Of a stretch of DNA of 15,698 nucleotides, positions 7,009 through 15,085 are shown piece after piece. The number at the start of each line of letters is the position of its first letter. Within the stretch, counting starts at the first letter, position 1. Source of the stretch: an uncultured Prevotella sp. (GTDB taxonomy: Bacteria; Bacteroidota; Bacteroidia; Bacteroidales; Bacteroidaceae); contig CAJKQX010000059.1 of assembly GCA_905202125.1 (NCBI GenBank), positions 1 through 15,698 of the forward strand. Direction: 5' to 3'. The position numbers and the translations under genes are program-made. A model generated the notes under the pieces. That model did no database searches, was not told where the DNA came from, and saw nothing but the letters and a program-made list of their open reading frames with translations.

Positions 7009-7056
7009 CCGGACAAGGCCGACAATATGAAAATATTGACTGCCTTTGTTGTCCGG
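7009..7056. other. 48-nt stacked hairpin with GAAA loop
   Basis: Outer arms CCGGACAA (7009-7016) and TTGTCCGG (7049-7056) pair perfectly; GGC (7017-7019) pairs with GCC (7042-7044) across a 4-nt bulge; and CAATAT (7023-7028) pairs with ATATTG (7033-7038) around a GAAA tetraloop (7029-7032). No T-tract follows on either strand, so it is not a standard terminator. It could be a small RNA element, a recombination site or the scar of a mobile repeat. Confidence 0.55.
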
Positions 7057-7386
7057 AAAACAGTCAGTTAAGGATATGCTCCACGCCATTTGTACCAATC
7101 GTACCCAGCAAACGGAGATTGACGTGACGCGCTGTCGGCTCATGCTTGCCGAAGGTTGGAGATGTTCAAGAGTCTGCCGGATTACTGTTCCTTTCAGATT
7201 GTTGCTGTGCCGCAGCTCAACTTCGGATTATGGTGTCCCACTTTGCAAGGCGTGTTTTGTGTGCAGCATTTAGCCTATGGCTCGCCCGTGCACCGATACG
7301 ATAAGCCGATTTATATGCTGTCGCTCAACAATCGATTCGATATTCCCGGTGGTTTTTACTTTTACTTTAACCCAAAACTGCCATGA
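7049..7386 (+). pseudogene. decayed gene remnants, frameshifted
   Basis: Two short plus-strand frames overlap here without a plausible start (both begin only with TTG). The first (from 7046 to about 7155) reads SVKDMLHAI...RLMLAEG and then seems to continue in the other frame as MFKSLPDYCSF. This faintly recalls the VirE/BT4734-like N-terminal domain common in Bacteroidales. The second (about 7156-7386) ends with a pattern like LSLNNRFDIPGGFYFYFN, resembling strands near the C-terminus of TonB-dependent outer-membrane barrels. Neither match is strong. I see fragments of one or two degraded genes rather than a working one. Confidence 0.3.
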
Positions 7387-7407
7387 ACTCTAATGACCGA
7401 TTCGGGA

Positions 7408-7453
7408 TAAAACAATAATGTGGGGCGTCAAATCGATGGCGTCCCACATTATT
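7408..7453 (-). terminator. terminator at the end of the dnaN-recN operon
   Basis: Arms AATAATGTGGG (7414-7424) and CCCACATTATT (7443-7453) form a perfect 11-bp stem around an 18-nt loop. Read on the minus strand it is followed by GTTTTATC. It begins about 20 nt after the last stop codon of the operon. The loop and stem base hold two copies of GGCGTC. Confidence 0.75.
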
Positions 7454-7472
7454 ATATAATATAAGGGTTAGA

Positions 7473-9137
7473 CTATTTGTATTTGTTTATCAACTCGTCC
7501 GCTCTTGCATCGCCAAGCTCTTTGGCTTTCAGCAAATCCTCCATTCCTTTCTCTTTATCCTTGTTGTGCATCAGTGCTATGCCACGGATGATATATCCGT
7601 CTGCATATTCGGGTGCAATGTTGATGCACATGGTTGCCGATTTTATGGCGTTGTCCAACTGGTTGAATCGCAGTTGCAAAGAAGCCAATTCGGCCATATA
7701 TGTGGGTTGATATGGATTGATGTATGCTGCATGGGCGATATCGTTGAGCGCCTGTTGGAATTGTTTGGTATTCAAGGCGCATAGGTATCTCGTATAATAA
7801 AAGACATCGTTAGCCCGGCCCACCATCAGAGTGTCGTACGTGTTGTAGTCACTCATCGCTTTGCGATATTCGCCTATCTTGTCGTACAACTGACCACGCG
7901 ACAGAATATACGGCGCAGCCAAAGCGTTGAGCGGTTTCTGGCAAGCGTTGATGGCGCTGTCCAACAGTACAATAATCTCTTGGTCGGGAGCTGCGAGCTG
8001 GGTTTTGCATTGTGCAGCCTCGAAGAACAGCTCTTCGCGATTGAGCTTCTCTTTTGTCAGACCGATAAATCGGTCGTACGCGTCCTTGTAGTTGCCTTGT
8101 GAGAAGATGATCTGTGCTTCGCGATGTTTGTATACAGGCATGGGGTTGATGGCTATGGCCTTGTGTATCTCGTCGAGAGCATTGTCGAGAGTCCAATGAG
8201 TGAAAGTGGAGTCGGGCTCATAAACGATTTTCTGATACATCACCCGTGAATATTCTGAATGAGCCTCGGCCTTGTCTGTCGCTTTTTCAATGGCAAGTTT
8301 CATGTCGTTGTCTGCATCCTCGTATTTCTGCAGGGACATGTTGGTCATTGCACGTGCCGCATATCCATCCACATCCTTCGGAAAACGTTCCACGAAATCA
8401 TTGATATATCCGATGTATTTAGCCGAGTCGTTCAACTCTTTGGCCATCACCAGCATGATAAGAGCCTGTTCCTTGTCCTTCGGCATGTCCAGTAATATAC
8501 CTGTCTTACGGAATATCGGTTCGCTGATAGACAGTCCTTCGATCTTAAGATCATCGATAAATTTTGTATCAACAGCGTGTATCTCACCCGGGGTATTGGA
8601 ATTTTGAGTGATACCTATTACCATTCCCTGGCTGTTGACAATGGCATAGCCTGACTCTCCGGGCATATTGTCATCTGACGGAAGGACGTAATAATTGTAT
8701 TTGTTGGAGAATGTTTCAGCCTTGCTGACGGTGTAGGGCAGGGGTGAAGGCTTGGATTCCGATGTGTTAATCAGCCACACTTTGTCGTTTTGTTTCGCCG
8801 GTTGAGGTGAATATTCGGCGGCAACGGTGTTTCCTTTGACCTTGAATTTACATACATCGTACAGTTCGTTAGCTCCCATGATGCACTCCACATCCATCTC
8901 TCTGCCATCAACATCGGTGACTATGGCGCGCTCTGCGTCTGTAAATGCTGACCAAAGACCTACGGCCTCGCCATTCTTGCCGATAAACAAGCCGTGAGAT
9001 GTCGATTTCACCGTTCCGTCCTTGCCGTAGGTCTTAAGGGTGAAGAGCGATTTTGTGATTTTCTTTATTTGCGGTTGGGCATTGCTTGTAAGACTGATGC
9101 CCATGACAAATAATATCAGTAGTACTATTTTTTTCAT
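7473..9137 (-). CDS. secreted TPR protein with degenerate trypsin-like domain
   Basis: The 554-residue product starts with a signal peptide (MKKIVLLILFVMGISLTSNA, cleavage after residue 20), so it is exported, probably to the periplasm. Residues about 30-200 look like a trypsin/HtrA-fold domain: YDVCKFKV (Asp94) resembles the catalytic-Asp strand, and PGESGYAIVNSQGMVIGI (Ser162) resembles the serine loop GxSGgPv. At the expected histidine position, near residues 63-65, the sequence is SAF, so the catalytic triad seems incomplete. Residues about 225-550 form tetratricopeptide repeats, e.g. NPYQPTYMAELASLQLRFNQ near 474-493, a protein-binding scaffold. Its ATG lies one base after the recN stop codon, so it is the last gene of the operon. 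I infer a scaffold or regulatory role rather than proteolysis. Confidence 0.8.
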   Translation of the reverse strand: MKKIVLLILFVMGISLTSNAQPQIKKITKSLFTLKTYGKDGTVKSTSHGLFIGKNGEAVGLWSAFTDAERAIVTDVDGREMDVECIMGANELYDVCKFKVKGNTVAAEYSPQPAKQNDKVWLINTSESKPSPLPYTVSKAETFSNKYNYYVLPSDDNMPGESGYAIVNSQGMVIGITQNSNTPGEIHAVDTKFIDDLKIEGLSISEPIFRKTGILLDMPKDKEQALIMLVMAKELNDSAKYIGYINDFVERFPKDVDGYAARAMTNMSLQKYEDADNDMKLAIEKATDKAEAHSEYSRVMYQKIVYEPDSTFTHWTLDNALDEIHKAIAINPMPVYKHREAQIIFSQGNYKDAYDRFIGLTKEKLNREELFFEAAQCKTQLAAPDQEIIVLLDSAINACQKPLNALAAPYILSRGQLYDKIGEYRKAMSDYNTYDTLMVGRANDVFYYTRYLCALNTKQFQQALNDIAHAAYINPYQPTYMAELASLQLRFNQLDNAIKSATMCINIAPEYADGYIIRGIALMHNKDKEKGMEDLLKAKELGDARADELINKYK

Positions 9138-9138
9138 A

Positions 9139-10815
9139 TTATATATTTTTGTTGTTCAATAATGATTTTGCGTTGTCTATTGCAGCCTGAGAGATGTCAC
9201 TGCCACTGAGCATCTGGGCTATTTCCGTCACACGGTCTTCGGCCGAGAGTTGGGATATGACGCTTGACGTGCCGTTTTCAGTCTCTGTTTTCACCACTTT
9301 GTAGTGTGTATCGCCTACGGCGGCTATCTGTGGCAGGTGGGTGATACATATCACTTGATGATTGTTGCCGCTCATCTCTTTCATGATATGAGCCATCTTT
9401 TCCGAAATACGACCGCTTACGCCGGTATCTATCTCATCGAAAATGATGGTGGGCGAACCTGTGATATGGCTCATTAGGGCTTTGATTGATAGCATCACAC
9501 GTGAAATCTCTCCTCCGGATGCCACTTGTGATACGGGCATCAGTGGCGAACTGGTGTTTGAACTGAACAGGAATATCACTTTGTCGCATCCCTTTCGTCC
9601 CAATGTGTCGGTCGGCGTGATGTCTATCTTAAATCGAACGTTGGGTATTCCGAGTGGAACAAGTCTCAGGGCAAGTTCCTTTTCAATAGTCAATGCTGCT
9701 TTCTTGCGCAGCGAACTGAGGTGTCGGGCCTTCTTTTCGCACTCCGATTTCTTCTCCGACAGCATGGTCTCCAATTGTGATTTCTCATCGTCGAAATTAT
9801 CGATTTGAGATAACTGAGTATTTATTTCGGACAATTTGTCGATGAGTTCCGCAATTGTTTCGACATGATATTTTTTTTCCAGTGTGTAGATCAAGTCCAA
9901 TCTCTCGTTTATCTTCGATAGTTGGGCCGGGTCGTAGTCGATATCGTCGATACAGATGGAACATTCACGGCCAATGTCTTTCAGCTCGATGAAACAATTG
10001 TCCACGCGCTCGCGCAGTTCGGAAGCCTTCGGATATACTTTCGATACATTATCCAGCAGACCGAGAGTGTTTCTCAGTTGTGTGATGATACCCGTGTCTT
10101 CGTTGTTGAGATATTCATGGGCCGAATACAGACTTTCTTTTATCTCCTCGGCATGGGTCATCACCTCGCTTATGCGTTCCAACTCTTCCTGTTCGTCGGT
10201 CTGTTCGAAGGTAGCCTCTGTCAATTCCTTTTGTTGAAACCGGAGGAAATCCTCGTTTTGTCTGTTCCTTTCTATATTGGCCGTCAGCTCTTCAAGTTTT
10301 GTTTCCAGACATTTGTATTCCTGGAACGATTTCAGATAATTGTCGAGGATATCTTTATTGTTGGCAAATGAATCGACCACATTGAGTTGGAAATCGTCAT
10401 TGCTCAACAACATGTTTTGATGTTGGCTGTGAATGTCGAGCAGAAGACCGCCCAACTCCTTGAGAAGGGAAATGACGACGGGTGTATCATTGATGAATGC
10501 ACGGCTTTTGCCGCTCGCATTGATCTCGCGTCTGAGTATGCACTCCGTGTGGTCGTAATCCAGATCGTTTGTTTCGAAAAATCGGTTCACCTTATCATTA
10601 TCTTCCGTTGAGAATACGGCTTCAACCACACATTTGTTTTTCCCGCTTTTTATCATTTTAGCATCGGCTCTGTTGCCAAGAAGCAAACCTACGGCTCCGA
10701 TGATGATACTCTTTCCTGCTCCGGTCTCGCCTGTAATCACAGAGAAACCAGGATAGAAAGAAATATCCAGTTGGTCGATAAGTGTGAAATTGTTGATATA
10801 TAAATGTTTCAGCAT
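9139..10815 (-). CDS. recN: DNA repair protein RecN
   Basis: The 558-residue SMC-like ATPase acts early in recombinational repair of double-strand breaks, holding DNA ends for RecA. The Walker A motif GETGAGKS is at residues 29-36, after the usual LxIxNFxLID start. A central coiled-coil region (about 155-385) separates it from the signature motif ASGGE (432-436), Walker B IIFDEIDTGVSG (about 457-468) and the switch ITHLPQIAA (about 491-499). Length fits the family. The gene starts 3 nt after the DUF4835 stop codon and is followed after one base by the TPR gene, so translation is likely coupled. No LexA-type box is visible before it; transcription probably comes from the dnaN promoter. Confidence 0.97.
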   Translation of the reverse strand: MLKHLYINNFTLIDQLDISFYPGFSVITGETGAGKSIIIGAVGLLLGNRADAKMIKSGKNKCVVEAVFSTEDNDKVNRFFETNDLDYDHTECILRREINASGKSRAFINDTPVVISLLKELGGLLLDIHSQHQNMLLSNDDFQLNVVDSFANNKDILDNYLKSFQEYKCLETKLEELTANIERNRQNEDFLRFQQKELTEATFEQTDEQEELERISEVMTHAEEIKESLYSAHEYLNNEDTGIITQLRNTLGLLDNVSKVYPKASELRERVDNCFIELKDIGRECSICIDDIDYDPAQLSKINERLDLIYTLEKKYHVETIAELIDKLSEINTQLSQIDNFDDEKSQLETMLSEKKSECEKKARHLSSLRKKAALTIEKELALRLVPLGIPNVRFKIDITPTDTLGRKGCDKVIFLFSSNTSSPLMPVSQVASGGEISRVMLSIKALMSHITGSPTIIFDEIDTGVSGRISEKMAHIMKEMSGNNHQVICITHLPQIAAVGDTHYKVVKTETENGTSSVISQLSAEDRVTEIAQMLSGSDISQAAIDNAKSLLNNKNI

Positions 10816-10818
10816 TGA

Positions 10819-11724
10819 TTATTCTTTTATCTTATTCCATGCGGTATTTTGGCTGGCATTGATGGAGAAGAGTATGTTGTAAATACTTTCTTTTTCTTTT
10901 GGAGTTCCTTTACCTTTATATATATTGGAGAGCTCGTCACGCTTATAGTCGGTCCATATTTGCGGCAACAGGCTCAGCGGTTTGTCTTCGTGACATTTCT
11001 TCAGGCCGTTCTCTATGGCTGTTGTAATGTTGGTCCGTCCGCGTTCGGGATTGTTGGCCATCTCGTCCAGCCCGGTTCTGTAATAATCGTATTGAAAACT
11101 GCGAAACGATTTCATTCCCGCGTCAAGATAATCGTTGATGATGGCAAAACGGTTGCGATCATTATCAAAAGCTTTCCATCCCGGATAGTTGAGATTCTGA
11201 CAGTTGTTTACTAGATTCATGCATCGTTGCAGTATGTCTTCTCCTCCCATAGGGGCGAATGTGTCGAGGTCGAGGCCTATTATGAGATAAGCGTAATAAG
11301 CAATGAGCGCAGTGAGCTGGTTGTCTATGTTCTCTTCGTTGAACTGAAGCTGGTCAAACTGCGCGTACTCGAAGTTGAACTCGTTGTCGGTGTTGTTGTA
11401 TATTGTTGACGTGTAAGTCGAATTGTACACCGGACGTATGGCTTGAATGATGGCCTTGCATGTGAAGATGTTTGATGAATTGTCGTATTTGGTGACCGTT
11501 ATATTGAAATTACACGGTATGCGTTCGTTCTTCTGAAACTGAAGGTTGGTCCATTGTCTGTCGTTGATAAATTGGAGCAACGTTTGTTTCAGGTCTTCAA
11601 ACACACTGGCATCTGTGCCTTGTATCTGACTGTAATTTACCGTAACACGCGCATCCAGTTCCTGAGCGTTTGTTTGCCCGAGATGTATGCACATCAGAAA
11701 TAATATAATCAATCTATAAGTCAT
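10819..11724 (-). CDS. DUF4835 family envelope protein
   Basis: The 301-residue protein begins with a signal peptide (MTYRLIILFLMCIHLGQTNA) and matures at QELDARVTVN. The pattern after it (a short LDARVTVNYSQIQGTDASVF strand, then L-x-F-x-N-x-R-x-W-T) and the position between coaBC and recN are typical of the DUF4835 family of Bacteroidetes. Some databases name this family PorD-like after the type IX secretion system, but it also occurs in species without that system, so I do not assign the function. It probably sits in the periplasm or at the outer membrane. It is separated from coaBC by 12 nt and from recN by 3 nt, so it is co-transcribed with both. Confidence 0.85.
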   Translation of the reverse strand: MTYRLIILFLMCIHLGQTNAQELDARVTVNYSQIQGTDASVFEDLKQTLLQFINDRQWTNLQFQKNERIPCNFNITVTKYDNSSNIFTCKAIIQAIRPVYNSTYTSTIYNNTDNEFNFEYAQFDQLQFNEENIDNQLTALIAYYAYLIIGLDLDTFAPMGGEDILQRCMNLVNNCQNLNYPGWKAFDNDRNRFAIINDYLDAGMKSFRSFQYDYYRTGLDEMANNPERGRTNITTAIENGLKKCHEDKPLSLLPQIWTDYKRDELSNIYKGKGTPKEKESIYNILFSINASQNTAWNKIKE

Positions 11725-11736
11725 TGCGCTCGATAA

Positions 11737-12936
11737 TTAATGAAGGATGTATATCATTTCATCCACAATATCCTTAGCCACCTCAGTCTTTGTTTTCTTT
11801 GGAAACTCTTTTACTGCGTCTCGGCTTATTATTTTGATTTGGTTGTTATCGTAACCGAAACATGTTTCCTTGTTCCTCATACTGTTGAGGATAATGAAAT
11901 CGGCATTCTTATTGTTCAATTTCTTTATTGCATTCTGTTCCTCATTGTCTGTTTCAAGTGCAAAAGCCACAAGATGCTGCTTGTCTTTTTTCATCTTGCC
12001 CAGTGCGGCAGCGATGTCGTGTGTGGTTGTCAGACTGAGTGTCAATCCGGTATCGGTGTGTTTGATTTTGGTCTCTGCCTTTGTCCGGGGCTTGAAATCG
12101 GCAACAGCGGCCGACAAGACTGCAATGTCCGCCTTTGGAAATTCCGCGATGGCAGCATTGTACATATCGTCACAACTTTCGATATTGATTCTTTTGATGT
12201 CTGCTGAACACGTCAGACTCACCGGACCGGCTATCAACACCACCTCCGCACCGCGTCTCCGGCACTCTTCGGCTATGGCAAATCCCATCTTGCCGCTGGA
12301 ATAATTACCGATGAAACGCACCGGGTCAATCTTCTCGTATGTTGGTCCGGCGGTGATGAGCACCTTTTTCCCTTTCAATGGTTGTGGTGATACATTGGTG
12401 AAATAATCTATCAGTGTGTTTACTATCACTTCGGGCTCTTCCATTCGTCCCTTGCCCTCAAGTCCGCTTGCGAGAAAACCGCTTTGCGGCTCGATGAAAT
12501 GATTGCCGTAGCTGCGCAGCTTGTTCATGTTTTCCGCAGTGGACGGGTGGGCATACATGTCCAAATCCATTGCCGGAGCGATGAACACTGGCGCTTTCAT
12601 GGATAGGTATGTCGTGATCAGCATGTTGTCGGCAATACCGTTTGCCATCTTTCCCAATGTGCTCGCGGTGCATGGCGCAATAAGCATGGCGTCAGCCCAC
12701 AGGCCTAAGTCCACATGTGAGTGCCACGTTCCATCACGTTGAGAAAAGAATTCGCTGATTACAGGCTTGTGGGTCAAAGCCGATAGGGTGATAGGTGTGA
12801 TAAATTCTTTGCCCGCAGGCGTTATCACTACTTGCACTTCTGCCCCTTGCTTTATCAATCCGCGTATGATAAGGCATGCTTTGTAGGCTGCGATGGAACC
12901 GGTGATGCCCAATACAATTTTCTTCCCTTTCAACAT
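11737..12936 (-). CDS. coaBC: bifunctional phosphopantothenoylcysteine decarboxylase / phosphopantothenate-cysteine ligase
   Basis: This 399-residue flavoprotein makes two steps of coenzyme A synthesis: it joins 4'-phosphopantothenate to cysteine (CoaB) and decarboxylates the product (CoaC). The CoaC half (about 1-180) has GSIAAYKA, the catalytic SHVDL (His74) and PAMDLDM. The CoaB half (about 185-399) has LITAGPTYEKIDPVRFIGN, SSGKMG and AAVADFKP (276-283). Length is standard. Compared with E. coli (His75, Asn125, Cys158), the histidine is kept but Asn is Asp124 and Cys is Ser157 (in LASGLEGKGRM). I believe this is common in Bacteroidetes, but it means the decarboxylase may use a modified mechanism. 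It lies 14 nt after the exonuclease gene in the operon. Confidence 0.96.
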   Translation of the reverse strand: MLKGKKIVLGITGSIAAYKACLIIRGLIKQGAEVQVVITPAGKEFITPITLSALTHKPVISEFFSQRDGTWHSHVDLGLWADAMLIAPCTASTLGKMANGIADNMLITTYLSMKAPVFIAPAMDLDMYAHPSTAENMNKLRSYGNHFIEPQSGFLASGLEGKGRMEEPEVIVNTLIDYFTNVSPQPLKGKKVLITAGPTYEKIDPVRFIGNYSSGKMGFAIAEECRRRGAEVVLIAGPVSLTCSADIKRINIESCDDMYNAAIAEFPKADIAVLSAAVADFKPRTKAETKIKHTDTGLTLSLTTTHDIAAALGKMKKDKQHLVAFALETDNEEQNAIKKLNNKNADFIILNSMRNKETCFGYDNNQIKIISRDAVKEFPKKTKTEVAKDIVDEMIYILH

Positions 12937-12950
12937 GATTCCGATGATTT

Positions 12951-13805
12951 TTATTTTTTGTTAAACTCCTTGAGCTTGATTCGTGTCAGCACCTGTTTCG
13001 TATTATATGTGAAATCGCCGTTAAGCATCCAACTGAAATATCCTGGGTCGCACTTCAGCACATCGCTCACGCTGCGTCCCTTGTATTTGCCGAAATTGAA
13101 CACTTCCTGTTTCACGGCCTTACCGTCATCTCCGATTACTGCGTTGCCCTTGCTGTCTTTCATCTCTTTCCAGACAATACGTCCGGCAAAATCGACATTG
13201 TCGTTGATTTTTGAGAATTCGGCCAGTGCCTTAATGTCATTGGGCAGATGTTTGTCTGGCTCTTCCTGAGTCTCGGGATTATAACGGTCGAGCTCACCCA
13301 TCAACACACGATAAGTGGCTTCCGTGTCTTGGTCGGCACGATGGGCTTCGAAATCGTCCTCCATCTTTCTACCGCAATAAAACTTGTAGGCGGCGGCAAG
13401 ATTGCGACGTTCCATTTTGTGGAATATCGTCTGAGCGTCGATGAGGTTGCAGCGTGAGAAATCAAAGTCAATTTCTGAACGCAGAAACTCTTCTGCCAGC
13501 ATAGGAATATCGAAATGATTGGAATTGAACCCGGCAAAATCACAGTTCTTGAATTTCTCGTTCAGCGATGCGGATATCTCCTTGAACGTGGGACTGTCTT
13601 TCACGTCTTCATCGGAGATGCCAGTCAGCGCAGTCACATCGGCTGGTATGGCCTTTCCCGGATTCACAAAGATATTCTCTCTTTCCTCCTTGCCATCGGG
13701 AAATACCTTAATATAAGAAATCTGTATTATACGATCGTGGACAAGATCAAGCCCCGTTGTCTCCAGGTCGAAGACAACAAGGGGTTTTGATATATTCAGT
13801 TTCAT
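12951..13805 (-). CDS. DnaQ-like DEDDh 3'-5' exonuclease with ExoX-like C-terminal domain
   Basis: The 284-residue protein carries the RNase T/DnaQ fold with all five acidic/His residues visible: Asp13 and Glu15 (VFDLETTGLD), Asp99 (GFNSNHFD), His155 and Asp160 (AHRADQD). It should remove nucleotides from 3' ends using two metal ions. After a linker, residues about 205-284 form a small domain with FNFGKYKGRSVSDV and DPGYFSWML, like the C-terminal domain of ExoX-type exonucleases. It is not the polymerase-bound epsilon subunit by size or architecture, but its place 3 nt behind dnaN suggests a role in proofreading or repair at the clamp. I saw no clear clamp-binding QLxLF motif. Confidence 0.9.
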   Translation of the reverse strand: MKLNISKPLVVFDLETTGLDLVHDRIIQISYIKVFPDGKEERENIFVNPGKAIPADVTALTGISDEDVKDSPTFKEISASLNEKFKNCDFAGFNSNHFDIPMLAEEFLRSEIDFDFSRCNLIDAQTIFHKMERRNLAAAYKFYCGRKMEDDFEAHRADQDTEATYRVLMGELDRYNPETQEEPDKHLPNDIKALAEFSKINDNVDFAGRIVWKEMKDSKGNAVIGDDGKAVKQEVFNFGKYKGRSVSDVLKCDPGYFSWMLNGDFTYNTKQVLTRIKLKEFNKK

Positions 13806-13808
13806 TTC

Positions 13809-14933
13809 TTAGTCGTTTAACAACATTGGCATAATCAACATCAGTATCTCGTCCGTCTCCGACTGCATAGCCGGTTCGATAACGCCGGCGCGGCTCGGGT
13901 CAGCCAGATACATCACTATGTCATCACCGTCGATATTAGTCAGAATCTCATACAGCGAACTACCCTTGAAACCAATGTCCATGACGTTGCCATTGTAATC
14001 ACATATTATATTTTCTTTGGCGCTTGTGGCAAAGTCCATGTCTTCAGATGTGAGTTCCATATTGCCGTTGGACAGGTGGAATCTTACCAGTTGGCTGCTC
14101 TCACTCGCAAACGGGAGCACACGGCGCAATGCACCAATGAGTGCTTTGCGGTCGATCGTCAACTGGTTGGGATTGTTCTGCGGTATCACCGAGTTGTAAT
14201 TGGGGTAGCGGCCTTCAATCAGTCGGCACGACAACGATCCGTCTGCATATATTATCTCTGCGCTTCGATCGTGGAATTTGATAGTCACCTCGCCCTCGTT
14301 GCGGCCCAATACGCTCTTGAGTAGTGTGGCCGGTTTCTTGGGAAGGATGAAAGAGGCAGGCGTGTCGCTCTTTACTGTTAGAATCTTGTTTCTCACCAGT
14401 TTGTGACCATCGCTTGCAACCACAGTGAGACACTCGTTTGTCAAGTCGAAATAGATACCGTTCATCACGGGGCGCAGTTCGTCCTGAGCTGTTGCAAACA
14501 ATGATCTCGATATGCTGTCGGACAGTTGTGCACTATCGATTGTTATCACCGTGGCGTCATTGGCCACTGACTCGGCGATGGGATATTCAGATCCGTTCTG
14601 GGCAGTGAATTTGTATCGGCCATTCTGATACATAACCTCGATAGTCATATCGTTGAGGTTGACATCAAAAATCAGAGGTTGCTCGGGCAGCTCTTTCACG
14701 GCTTCCAATATCGTACGGCTGGGTATGGCGAAACAGCCCTCGTTCTCGCTACTGTCCAATGACAGAGTCGTTTGCATCACATTTTCACTATCGCTGGCAG
14801 TTATTGTCAATAAGTTTTGTTTTACGTCAAAGAGGAAACAATCCAGAATTGATATTGAACTCTTGCTGTTTATCACTCTCGACAAAATTTGCAGACGGCT
14901 GTTGAGCATACTGCTGGATAAAGTAAATCGCAT
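13809..14933 (-). CDS. dnaN: DNA polymerase III beta subunit (sliding clamp)
   Basis: The 374-residue protein forms the dimeric ring that tethers the replicative polymerase and repair enzymes to DNA. The three repeated clamp domains (about 1-120, 121-245, 246-374) are intact: the start MRFTLSSSMLNSRLQILSRV, the FAIPSRTILEAVKELP block near 68-82, the DGHKLVR block near 175-181, and the end in MPMLLND, which corresponds to the conserved MPMRL tail that lines the protein-binding pocket. Length is normal. The ATG at 14933 is supported by an ideal promoter about 50 nt upstream. It is the first gene of a six-gene operon and is divergent from the DUF3127 gene. It is not next to dnaA here, as is common in this phylum. 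Confidence 0.97.
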   Translation of the reverse strand: MRFTLSSSMLNSRLQILSRVINSKSSISILDCFLFDVKQNLLTITASDSENVMQTTLSLDSSENEGCFAIPSRTILEAVKELPEQPLIFDVNLNDMTIEVMYQNGRYKFTAQNGSEYPIAESVANDATVITIDSAQLSDSISRSLFATAQDELRPVMNGIYFDLTNECLTVVASDGHKLVRNKILTVKSDTPASFILPKKPATLLKSVLGRNEGEVTIKFHDRSAEIIYADGSLSCRLIEGRYPNYNSVIPQNNPNQLTIDRKALIGALRRVLPFASESSQLVRFHLSNGNMELTSEDMDFATSAKENIICDYNGNVMDIGFKGSSLYEILTNIDGDDIVMYLADPSRAGVIEPAMQSETDEILMLIMPMLLND

Positions 14934-14980
14934 CTTTTTATATTTTATTTTGTTTGTATTTCACATGTCCATATAATCTA

Positions 14981-15012
14981 CAAAAATAATAAAAAGGCTT
15001 GTGAGTAACAAA
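14981..15012 (-). promoter_or_regulatory. Bacteroidetes-type promoter of the dnaN operon
   Basis: On the minus strand TTTG (15012 to 15009), a 20-nt spacer and TATTTTTG (14988 to 14981) match both consensus elements perfectly. Transcription would start near 14974, giving a leader of about 40 nt before dnaN. With gaps of 1-14 nt between all later genes, this promoter probably drives all six down to the terminator at 7408-7453. Confidence 0.75.
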
Positions 15013-15027
15013 AAAATCAAGAGAAAG

Positions 15028-15060
15028 TTTCCCTTTTTAGAACTATTTTTATTAATTTCG
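15028..15060 (+). promoter_or_regulatory. promoter of the DUF3127 gene
   Basis: TTTC (15028-15031), a 21-nt spacer and TAATTTCG (15053-15060) match the Bacteroidetes elements with one mismatch each. The ATG follows 25 nt later behind an A-rich leader. Its -33 element is only 15 bp from that of the divergent dnaN promoter, so the two may compete or be regulated together. Confidence 0.45.
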
Positions 15061-15085
15061 CAAACGGAAATAAAAAATTTAAACA

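Noticed and set aside
7009..7056. Intrinsic terminator at the stacked hairpin
   Set aside because: No T-tract follows on the plus or minus strand and no intact gene ends there.
6904..7143. 79-codon minus-strand ORF upstream of ogt
   Set aside because: It overlaps the ogt promoter and the stacked hairpin and has no family resemblance.
9922..10371. 149-codon plus-strand ORF opposite recN
   Set aside because: Antisense shadow of the recN coiled-coil region; hydrophobic composition is a reverse-complement artefact.
11740..12207. 155-codon plus-strand ORF opposite coaBC
   Set aside because: Antisense shadow of coaBC, rich in Cys, Phe and Val from reverse codons, with no recognisable domain.
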